A stretch of DNA of 12,120 bases from an uncultured Spirochaetales bacterium (GTDB lineage Bacteria; UBP6; UBA1177). Under the pieces are notes generated by a model, which did no database searches, was not told the DNA's origin, and worked only from the letters and a program-made list of their open reading frames with translations. Of this stretch, positions 6,666 through 12,120 are shown in pieces. Position 1 is the stretch's first letter. Every line of letters starts with the position of its first letter. Position numbers and translations under genes: made by a program. The stretch spans positions 1 to 12,120 of the forward strand of contig CACZFE010000033.1 of NCBI GenBank assembly GCA_902780365.1, in the 5' to 3' direction.

Positions 6666-7745
6666 CTAAAACGCACAGTCCTCAGAATAAGTTATATTGG
6701 CTTCCTGGCCGTCAAGACCGTTTTCGGAACTGTCTTCGGCATTATTGCTGAAATCCCAGAGAGCAACTGTATAATCATCAACGGAAAGCTGTGACGGCGT
6801 GAATTCGTCTTCATAGTAGTTGTTACTGATTTTCAGCTGGTCGATCTTGCCTTTGAAATAAGACTCTTTGCCAAAACCGAGACCGCTTTCGGCATAATAT
6901 CCTATTGAGAGCGCATCTTCGACCGTCTTCGGGGCACGGTCATTGGTCGATACTGTCTCCTCTCCTGCCAGTTTTCCGTTTATATAAAGGCGGAGATGAG
7001 CCTTCCCTGATTTGATATAATACGAAAGCGCAACATGATTCCAGCCGTCTGAAACAGGTGAATCGGAAGCAGTGTTCCGGTATCTGGCATCAACAGTAAA
7101 ATCATTTTCGATATACTGCGACATTGCATAATAGAAACCGCCTTCCGTATTGTAGTATATTCTCGTCCCTTCATTCGACCGGTTGAAGCCCTCCAGATAA
7201 TACGACCTTGAACCTTTGCTCAAAATATAGTTTTCCTTCGTCGGAAGATCGCTGAAATCCTGCCATATCCACGCTTCTATTGTCCAGAAATGGCCAAGAT
7301 TGAGCGCATCGCTGTGCGGAACAGATATTTTTGAACTTGTTCCGTTGAATACAGCTGAATAGCATATATTTTCCGGCGTATCGGTGTCAGGCCCTTCCGT
7401 GTCCGGAGTTTCAGCATCAGGCTCTTCGGTATCAGGCTCTTCCGTATCAGGTCCTTCCGTGTCCGGAGTTTCAGCATCAGGCTCTTCAGTGTCTGGTTCT
7501 TCCGTGTCAGAGGTTTCAGCATCGTCATCGTCCGGCGCAGGTGTATCGCTATTGTCGCTGTCATCAGCCGGGGTCCCGCTGTCGGAATCATCCGGAACTT
7601 CAGTGTCCGGCGTATCCTTATCGTCAGCTGTTTCAGAACTTGCGTCATCCGGTTCATCAATCGGAACAAACCTCTGAGCGCCCTCGTCACATCCGATCAT
7701 AAAAAAGAAAAGAGAAACAAAACTCAAAACTTTGAAAACTCTCAT
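6666..7745 (-). CDS. LamG-domain lipoprotein with a long acidic pentapeptide-repeat linker
   Basis: The start is set at the ATG at 7743-7745: it has GGAGG (7751-7755) 5 bases upstream and begins MRVFKVLSF, a proper signal peptide. An in-frame ATG 30 bases upstream would spoil the signal and overlaps the predicted -10 box. The result is 359 residues. The lipid cysteine is probably Cys19 (MIG-C), followed by Asp. Residues about 28-125 form an acidic linker with repeats of the type Asp-Thr-Glu-Glu-Pro. Residues about 128-335 form a LamG/concanavalin-like domain (Laminin_G_3 type): SAVFNGTSSKISVP, FWTIEAWIW, WNHVALSYY, LRLYINGKLAG and FKGKIDQLKIS. Cys128 and Cys357 bracket it and might pair. The likely role is glycan or ligand binding on the envelope; the ligand is unknown. 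It leads the operon, 36 bases before pepP, with no terminator visible between them. Confidence 0.88.
   Translation of the reverse strand: MRVFKVLSFVSLFFFMIGCDEGAQRFVPIDEPDDASSETADDKDTPDTEVPDDSDSGTPADDSDNSDTPAPDDDDAETSDTEEPDTEEPDAETPDTEGPDTEEPDTEEPDAETPDTEGPDTDTPENICYSAVFNGTSSKISVPHSDALNLGHFWTIEAWIWQDFSDLPTKENYILSKGSRSYYLEGFNRSNEGTRIYYNTEGGFYYAMSQYIENDFTVDARYRNTASDSPVSDGWNHVALSYYIKSGKAHLRLYINGKLAGEETVSTNDRAPKTVEDALSIGYYAESGLGFGKESYFKGKIDQLKISNNYYEDEFTPSQLSVDDYTVALWDFSNNAEDSSENGLDGQEANITYSEDCAF
7387..7521 (-). repeat. Intragenic 60-bp tandem repeat built of 15-bp units
   Basis: Two 60-base copies (7387-7446 and 7447-7506) differ at 6 of 60 positions by direct comparison. A partial third copy follows (7507-7521). 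Each copy has four 15-base units encoding pentapeptides such as DTEEP, DTEEP, DAETP and DTEGP. The array lies in the linker of the LamG lipoprotein and is in frame, so gain or loss of a unit changes linker length without a frameshift. Confidence 0.93.
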
Positions 7746-7773
7746 CCCTGCCTCCGCAAAAAACTGCAAACAC

Positions 7774-7779
7774 ATTATA
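7774..7779 (-). promoter_or_regulatory. Predicted -10 box (TATAAT) of the six-gene minus-strand operon
   Basis: Read on the minus strand, 7779 to 7774 is a consensus TATAAT. A weak -35 candidate, TACACA (4 of 6 matches), lies 19 bases upstream. Transcription would start near 7767, giving a 5' leader of roughly 20 bases that contains the GGAGG at 7751-7755. The box is part of the perfect palindrome ATTATAAT at 7774-7781, so the plus strand also carries a TATAAT at 7776-7781. Confidence 0.55.
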
Positions 7780-7809
7780 ATAAGATTTTATAAAAATTTG
7801 TGTAGTTTA

Positions 7810-7838
7810 TTTTCATTTTAAAGGCAAAAATGTAAAAT
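7810..7838 (+). promoter_or_regulatory. Predicted promoter of the arylsulfotransferase gene pair
   Basis: TTTTCA (7810-7815, 4 of 6 matches to TTGACA) and TAAAAT (7833-7838, 5 of 6 matches to TATAAT) are separated by 17 bases. The start point would be near 7845, about 25 bases before the ATG at 7870. The region is very AT-rich. An alternative is the upstream TATAAT at 7776-7781, which would give a leader of about 80 bases. Confidence 0.4.
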
Positions 7839-7869
7839 AGCCGCGTTTTTTGATTTTTAGGAAGTGAAT

Positions 7870-9378
7870 ATGCGTAAATTTTCATCGATATTTTTTCTGA
7901 TTTTTTTAGTTTTTCTGGTTTCATGCGAAAACAAAGTCAACGTTCCCGATAAAGAAATTTCCGACAGCAGTACCGAAACTCCGGACGAAGATTCCGGCAC
8001 TGTTCAGGAGCCTCTTTTCGATCTGAAAGTCGAGGCAAATGAAAAAAACGTCCTTTCGTGCAGGCTCACCTTCTCTACGTCAGAAGAACGCAAAACTTTC
8101 GTGAAATACTACTCCGAAAAGCATGCGGGCTATAAAATCGGCGAGGACGAGGCAAAAAGCGAACACTATTTCTTTCTCTGGGGAATGCGCGAAAACAGAG
8201 ATTACAAAATCGAAATTTACGATGCAGGCACAAGCGAACTTCTCGCCAAGACAAATTTCCGCTCCGGAAAAGCCCCTGATTCCATATTCCCGCTGCATCT
8301 TGTCGCAAACGAAAAGGAAAGTGTCCAGCCGGGTTTTCTGATTATAGCGCAGCAGTCGGAACCAGACGAAGCAAGAATGGAACCGATAGTATTTATGATC
8401 GACACCGACGGTTTTGTTGTCTGGTATTTCGAGCACTATCTCCCCGGTTTTTCGATTCTGACCGACCCTGCTTACCGCAAAAAAACCAATACTATACTTT
8501 TAGGCATTCAAAAATGGCAGATGGAAGATGTATTGACTGAAGAAGGAATCGAAATCGATCTGGAAGGAAATATTGTCTGGAAATCGCCCGATATTCAATG
8601 GACCTTATACGGCGAAACGACATGGCATCATGTCTACAGAGCCCTTGATGACGATACACTTGTTCTTATCCGCGCACAGTATAACGATCGTGTGATAAGC
8701 GACAGGATAGTCAATTTAGACAGGAACTATTTCGAACTTTGGAGCTGGGGATACTTCGATTCTCCCGATTATTTTGACACCGTTGAATGTTCCGAATTAT
8801 CCGAGTACTGGTGCGACTGGACTCACAACAACGCAGCTATGATGTTTAAAGAGGACGATACTTTATATTTCAACTCTCTCTGGCTCGGATTCTACAAAAT
8901 GGATATGAACACAAAGGAAGTTTTGTGGAAATTCGGCAAAGACGGTGATTTCACCATGCTTTCCGACCACCCCTATCCATGGCCGGCGAATACGCACGAC
9001 CCAAAATTCATGGATTCGTCAAGAAAGCGGCTGCTTTTCTTTGACAATGGCATAACAGATCGTTTTTATTCAAGAATCATTGAATATGAGATCGACGAGG
9101 AAGCTATGACCGCCGAAATAACTTTTGAATATGACGGACTTGACTCGGGTCATGCGTGGTGGGCAGGACTCGGATGGGGAGATGCCGATTACCTTGAAAA
9201 CGGAAATATCCTTGTTACCAAAGGACTTGTCGATGAATCCCAGAACTCTTCGATTTTTGAAGTCACACGTGACGGCAGAGTTGTCTGGGAGATTTACAGC
9301 TATCAGGAAGAAGGTTTTATGATAGAACTTTACAATGCCGAAAAATTCATGCCCCCGCTGGAGTTTTTAAATGAGTAA
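7870..9378 (+). CDS. Lipoprotein arylsulfotransferase-family protein, copy 1 (altered active site)
   Basis: AGGA (7859-7862) lies 7 bases before the ATG at 7870; the in-frame GTG at 7864 is too close to it. The 502-residue protein has a signal peptide with lipobox LVS-C (Cys19), an acidic linker (about 25-50), a beta-sandwich domain (about 52-135) and a six-bladed-propeller-type ASST domain (about 150-500). ASST enzymes move a sulfuryl group between phenols without PAPS through a sulfated histidine. By motif comparison with E. coli AssT (His252, His356, Arg374, His436), the equivalents here are His254 (TWHHV), His319 (DWTHNN) and His376 (NTHDP). The arginine position, 18 residues after the DWTH histidine, is Leu337. 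Two cysteines (307, 315) lie just before His319. Activity may therefore be changed or lost. It overlaps copy 2 by 8 bases. Confidence 0.85.
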   Translation: MRKFSSIFFLIFLVFLVSCENKVNVPDKEISDSSTETPDEDSGTVQEPLFDLKVEANEKNVLSCRLTFSTSEERKTFVKYYSEKHAGYKIGEDEAKSEHYFFLWGMRENRDYKIEIYDAGTSELLAKTNFRSGKAPDSIFPLHLVANEKESVQPGFLIIAQQSEPDEARMEPIVFMIDTDGFVVWYFEHYLPGFSILTDPAYRKKTNTILLGIQKWQMEDVLTEEGIEIDLEGNIVWKSPDIQWTLYGETTWHHVYRALDDDTLVLIRAQYNDRVISDRIVNLDRNYFELWSWGYFDSPDYFDTVECSELSEYWCDWTHNNAAMMFKEDDTLYFNSLWLGFYKMDMNTKEVLWKFGKDGDFTMLSDHPYPWPANTHDPKFMDSSRKRLLFFDNGITDRFYSRIIEYEIDEEAMTAEITFEYDGLDSGHAWWAGLGWGDADYLENGNILVTKGLVDESQNSSIFEVTRDGRVVWEIYSYQEEGFMIELYNAEKFMPPLEFLNE

Positions 9379-10873
9379 ATTTTTCACGATCACATTATTT
9401 TTATTGGTATTTTCATGCATCTCGTGTGAAAACAAGGCTTATGTTCCCTCAAAAGAGACACCTGATGAGGATGAGATTTCCGACAACGATACCGATGACG
9501 GAAACGAACCGGTTTCCGATCTGAAAATCGAAGAAAACAAAGAAAATTCCCTCTCGTGCCGGCTTACTTTCTCGACAGCGGATGAAAGAAAAACTTTCGT
9601 GAAATACTATTCCGACACCCACAAAGGCTACAAAATCAGCGAGGATTCTGCTACAAGCGAACACTACTTCTTTCTATGGGGAATGCGCGAAAACAGGGAT
9701 TACAAAATAGAGATCTACGATTCCGAAAACGATGAACTCCTTGCCACGGCCGAATTTCATTCCGGAAACGCCCCCGATTATCTTCCGCCTATGTATCCGG
9801 GAGAAAAAAATCTGGAAAAAACAGCGGAAGGTTTTGTTCTTTTCCAGTACGCGGCAACCGCTTACGAGCAGGTTTTTCCGGTCGCAGTCATGGTTGATAC
9901 AGACGGCGAAGTTGTCTGGTATTACGAATACGAGAAGTGGTATCTGAGTTCTTTCGGCGATGTTGCGTGGGATCCCGAAAAGCAGACGATCCTTATAGGT
10001 CTCCTTAAAGACTCTGTGGCATACGATTCTCTTGCTGAAGAGGCGATCGAAATAGATCTCGAAGGCAACATTGTATGGAAATCTCCGGAAATAATGAGTT
10101 ATTACTACGGTCCGGGAAGCTGGAATCACGCATATTACAAAATGAAAGACGGCTCCGTGGCATTTCCTCAGGTGGTTTACGACGGCTGTATCGTCGGTGA
10201 CAGGATCGTCAACCTTGATGCCGATTCTTACGCTGAACTCTGGAGCTGGGATTACAGGGATTATTTTGAAAAACCCGACTGTTCGGCAAACACAGGCGGC
10301 GATGTATGGCTCGACTGGACACACACGAACAGCGTCTCGATGTTCAAGGAAGAAGGTATCGTTTATGTCAATTCGCGCAACTTCTCGACTTTATTCAAAA
10401 TCGATATGAGCTCAGGCGCTATAATCTGGCGGCTCGGCAAAGACGGCGATTTCACATTTGTAGGAGACAAAGAAAATCCGTGGTTCGAACTTGCCCACGA
10501 GCCTGAGATCAACGGCGTGAACGGAAACAAAGTCATTTTCTTCGACAACGGCACGGCCGAAAGAGGCTTTTCCAGAATCGTCGAATACGCAATAGACGAA
10601 ACAAACATGACCGCAGAAATGATCTTTGAATTTGACGGAAAAGACCTCGGAAAAGGCTGGTGGAGCGAATACTGGGGCGATGCAGACCGCCTTGAAAACG
10701 ACAACATCTTCGTAACTGCAGGTTTCTACGATATGCAGCAGACTTCAAGATTTTTCGAGGTCACACACGAAGGCGAAGTTGTCTGGGAACTGTTTCTCGA
10801 GAGGAACAACGACTGGCAGATTTCGCTTTACAAAGCGGACAAATTTGTTCCGCCTCTGGAATTTCTCAAATAA
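9371..10873 (+). CDS. Lipoprotein arylsulfotransferase (ASST) family protein, copy 2
   Basis: This 500-residue paralogue of the preceding gene probably acts outside the cytoplasm, anchored by lipid at Cys19 (CIS-C; the -3 residue is unusual). An acidic linker spans about 25-50, the N-terminal beta-sandwich 52-135 and the propeller about 150-500. All four catalytic-site equivalents of E. coli AssT can be placed by motif: His253 (SWNHAY), His318 (DWTHTNSV), Arg336 (VNSRN, exactly 18 residues after His318 as in AssT) and His376 (LAHEPE, the presumed sulfated histidine). The segments WRLGKDGDFTF, FFDNG and SRIVEYAIDE are typical ASST strands. It should transfer sulfate between aryl sulfates and phenols; donor and acceptor are unknown. 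Its ATG lies in the 8-base overlap ATGAGTAA with copy 1, with GGAG (9360-9363) 7 bases upstream, so translation is coupled. It converges on the endonuclease gene 6 bases away. Confidence 0.9.
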   Translation: MSKFFTITLFLLVFSCISCENKAYVPSKETPDEDEISDNDTDDGNEPVSDLKIEENKENSLSCRLTFSTADERKTFVKYYSDTHKGYKISEDSATSEHYFFLWGMRENRDYKIEIYDSENDELLATAEFHSGNAPDYLPPMYPGEKNLEKTAEGFVLFQYAATAYEQVFPVAVMVDTDGEVVWYYEYEKWYLSSFGDVAWDPEKQTILIGLLKDSVAYDSLAEEAIEIDLEGNIVWKSPEIMSYYYGPGSWNHAYYKMKDGSVAFPQVVYDGCIVGDRIVNLDADSYAELWSWDYRDYFEKPDCSANTGGDVWLDWTHTNSVSMFKEEGIVYVNSRNFSTLFKIDMSSGAIIWRLGKDGDFTFVGDKENPWFELAHEPEINGVNGNKVIFFDNGTAERGFSRIVEYAIDETNMTAEMIFEFDGKDLGKGWWSEYWGDADRLENDNIFVTAGFYDMQQTSRFFEVTHEGEVVWELFLERNNDWQISLYKADKFVPPLEFLK

Positions 10874-10888
10874 TTTCCGTTATTTTTT
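10868..10888. terminator. AT-only hairpin spanning both convergent stop codons, possible bidirectional terminator
   Basis: AAATAA (10868-10873) pairs with TTATTT (10880-10885) around the 6-base loop TTTCCG, followed on the plus strand by TTT (10886-10888). The left arm contains the TAA of the sulfotransferase gene and the right arm the TAA of the endonuclease gene. The stem has no GC pair, so it would be weak. It is the only terminator-like structure in this junction. Confidence 0.3.
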
Positions 10889-11638
10889 CTGACAGCGATT
10901 TTTGAGTACAAGATTCGGATTTTTCTGGATCTTTTCTATTTCGGCAGCTCTTTCGCACTCCCATGTGTCGACCGGGTCGGATTTGTCCCACGCTTCGAGC
11001 ATTTTGCGGTTTCTGTCGTTCACGATCCCGTAGCCGGGATAAGCTGAATCCATGTAAAAATAAGTGCGCGCAATGTCACCGCGGATCGCTTCGGCAGGCT
11101 CTGCCATATTGTTTTTCACTTCAAAATCGCAGTTTCCGTATGCTCTTTCTTCGCCTGAAATTATGCCGTAATCGAAGTTGGAGCGGTCTGCGTTGACCTT
11201 TCCGATAGCCGGAACGAGGTTATACATATCAGCCTGCATGAACTGAAAATCCTTGTTCATTTTTGACGCGCAGTTGCGCCCTTTGAAACGCTTTCCCTTG
11301 CTGTCGACGCACTGCGGATCGCCTTCTTTCCACTCTTTCAGCTTTCCGCCGAAAGCAGCCGCCGGAACGATGTGCTCCCACTCTACACGTTTACTGCGCG
11401 AATGGTTTTTTGCGTCGAAATAGCTGCAGCCTTCCAGAATGACTTTCTGCTTTCTGTCGTAGGAACAGCCGCAGTAAAAGGTCTTCCGCACTTTTTCGTC
11501 GCCGTAAATCACCTTGTCGAGCAGTTTTTTCGACTTCGAAAACGAATTTATTTCGGTGTTTCCTTTCTGCTGCTCAGACGCAAAGACAAAAACCGCCGCA
11601 ACCGCGGAAAAAACAATAAAAATCAGGATTTTTTTCAT
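10880..11638 (-). CDS. endA: Secreted endonuclease I (EndA/Vvn-type DNase)
   Basis: Endonuclease I proteins are periplasmic or secreted nonspecific nucleases with a beta-beta-alpha-metal active site. The 252-residue protein has a Sec signal peptide (MKKILIFIVFSAVAAVFVFA, cleavage near residue 20, no lipobox). Family motifs in order are TFYCGC (53-58), RVEWEHIVPA (84-93) with Glu88 and catalytic His89, GRNC (120-123) with Arg121, ADMYNLVPAIGKVNADRSNF (136-155) with Asn140, and RGDIARTYFYM (186-196). Eight cysteines (56, 58, 71, 110, 123, 170, 228, 249) fit the four disulfides known in Vvn, so oxidative folding outside the cytoplasm is likely. There is no clear Shine-Dalgarno sequence before the ATG at 11636-11638. 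The transporter gene ends 7 bases upstream, so translation is probably coupled. Likely uses are nucleic-acid scavenging or defence against incoming DNA. Confidence 0.95.
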   Translation of the reverse strand: MKKILIFIVFSAVAAVFVFASEQQKGNTEINSFSKSKKLLDKVIYGDEKVRKTFYCGCSYDRKQKVILEGCSYFDAKNHSRSKRVEWEHIVPAAAFGGKLKEWKEGDPQCVDSKGKRFKGRNCASKMNKDFQFMQADMYNLVPAIGKVNADRSNFDYGIISGEERAYGNCDFEVKNNMAEPAEAIRGDIARTYFYMDSAYPGYGIVNDRNRKMLEAWDKSDPVDTWECERAAEIEKIQKNPNLVLKNRCQKK

Positions 11639-11645
11639 AATAAAA

Positions 11646-12120
11646 TCACAGATACTTTATGAAAATGTAGATCGTGCTGATCACGATAACCATGATCGCC
11701 GCTGGTGCGCTGAGTTTGCAGTATCTCCCCCAGCCTACGCGGTGTCCGGCTTTTGCCGCAACCGAGGTTCCGACTACGTTTGCACTTGCTCCGATCGGGG
11801 TTCCGCTGCCTCCGATGTCGGTTCCCATCGAAAGCGCCCACGCCATTGTTTCAAGCGAAACTCCGGTCGTCGCGGAAAGCGATTTGATAATGGGGATCAT
11901 TGTCGCAGCGAAAGGAATGTTGTCAATGAATGCGCTCGCGACAGCCGAAATCCAGATGATTATGGCGATCATGACATAAGCGTTTCCGGCAGAGACTTTA
12001 CCGATAAAATCGGCGATGAGTTTGAGTATCCCCGTCTGCTCCAGGCCTCCTACAACGAAAAAAAGCCCGATGAAGAAGATCAGAGTCTTGTAATCGACGT
12101 GCTTCAATATTCTGCCTGCA
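11646..12120 (-). CDS. ArsB/NhaD/SLC13-type ion transporter, C-terminal part (5' end outside the window)
   Basis: The frame is open from the TGA at 11646-11648 to the window edge and gives 157 residues, mostly membrane segments. One begins at KTLIFFIGLFFVVGG, another at AYVMIAIIIWISAVASAF, and a last one is formed by IMVIVISTIYIFI. Between them are DNIPFAATMIPI and a Gly/Ser/Ala-rich re-entrant stretch (SMGTDIGGSGTPIGASANVV) followed by AGHRVGWGRY. This is the C-terminal signature of the ArsB/NhaD and SLC13 superfamily (CitMHS-type, Pfam PF03600). These inner-membrane carriers move arsenite, Na+/H+ or dicarboxylates; the substrate cannot be told from this part. The open frame continues upstream of the TTG at 12105-12107 with family-like residues (AGRI), so that TTG is not the start. 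Confidence 0.88.
   Translation of the reverse strand, partial: AGRILKHVDYKTLIFFIGLFFVVGGLEQTGILKLIADFIGKVSAGNAYVMIAIIIWISAVASAFIDNIPFAATMIPIIKSLSATTGVSLETMAWALSMGTDIGGSGTPIGASANVVGTSVAAKAGHRVGWGRYCKLSAPAAIMVIVISTIYIFIKYL

Noticed and set aside
7387..7521. A possible CRISPR-like array of direct repeats.
   Set aside because: The copies are adjacent without unique spacers, are in frame and encode a Pro/Asp/Glu linker.
7384..7677. A Ser/Val/Gly-rich open frame on the plus strand across the repeat region.
   Set aside because: It is the antisense reading of the 15-base repeats in the LamG lipoprotein linker. Its periodicity comes from the repeat, and the minus strand gives a complete lipoprotein.
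7746..7775. An upstream in-frame ATG that would add ten residues to the LamG lipoprotein.
   Set aside because: It overlaps the predicted -10 box, lacks a ribosome site and would put extra residues before a normal signal peptide. GGAGG is correctly spaced for the ATG at 7743-7745.
7864..7869. A GTG start two codons upstream for ASST copy 1.
   Set aside because: It lies one base after AGGA, too close for initiation; the ATG at 7870 has 7-base spacing.
9674..10324. A 216-codon open frame on the minus strand inside ASST copy 2.
   Set aside because: It is a shadow of the sulfotransferase gene, with no domain and no credible ribosome site.
12105..12107. A TTG start for the transporter, making it a complete 153-residue protein.
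   Set aside because: The frame continues upstream to the window edge with family-like residues, and 153 residues is far too short for this superfamily.

Overview
The window is a compact bacterial chromosomal segment. By eye it is mid-range in GC, genes are packed with gaps of a few bases, and clear Shine-Dalgarno sequences are present. Five proteins have Sec signal peptides, four of them lipoproteins with a lipobox, and one secreted nuclease is predicted to carry disulfides. This suggests a Gram-negative, probably uncultured bacterium. Long acidic Asp/Thr/Pro/Glu linkers after the lipid cysteine are a feature of its surface proteins. I cannot name the phylum from the sequence.

Layout. (1) Positions 1-99 (+) hold the last 32 codons of a gene that resembles the DNA-damage-inducible protein DinD. 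(2) Positions 133-7745 (-) hold six genes that look like one operon, in transcription order: a repeat-linker LamG lipoprotein, a three-domain Xaa-Pro aminopeptidase, MutS2, a WbpE-like DegT aminotransferase, a small concanavalin-fold lipoprotein and thymidylate kinase. The junctions are 36, 46, 11 and 0 bases, then a 1-base overlap. (3) Positions 7746-7869 are a divergent promoter region with a perfectly symmetric ATTATAAT box. (4) Positions 7870-10873 (+) hold two tandem, 8-base-overlapping genes for lipoprotein arylsulfotransferase (ASST) paralogues. (5) Positions 10880-12120 (-) hold a secreted endonuclease I and, upstream of it, the C-terminal part of an ArsB/NhaD-type ion transporter that runs off the window. 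No RNA gene, CRISPR array, insertion sequence or gene-free stretch over 300 bases was found.

How the genes work together. The minus-strand operon mixes housekeeping functions (dTTP synthesis, ribosome rescue or recombination control, peptide turnover, sugar amination) with two envelope lipoproteins. The divergent ASST pair and the operon-leading LamG lipoprotein share a control region and a similar N-terminal layout (lipid Cys, then a Val-Pro step, then an acidic linker). They may belong to one cell-envelope programme.

Most notable points. The ASST pair has a near-identical N-terminal domain but a diverged propeller, and the first copy has lost the catalytic-arginine equivalent. The aminopeptidase gene carries an uninterrupted 17-base A tract where a one-base slip either way truncates the protein. 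Nothing here is clearly a wholly new system; the ASST pair is the best candidate for new biology.
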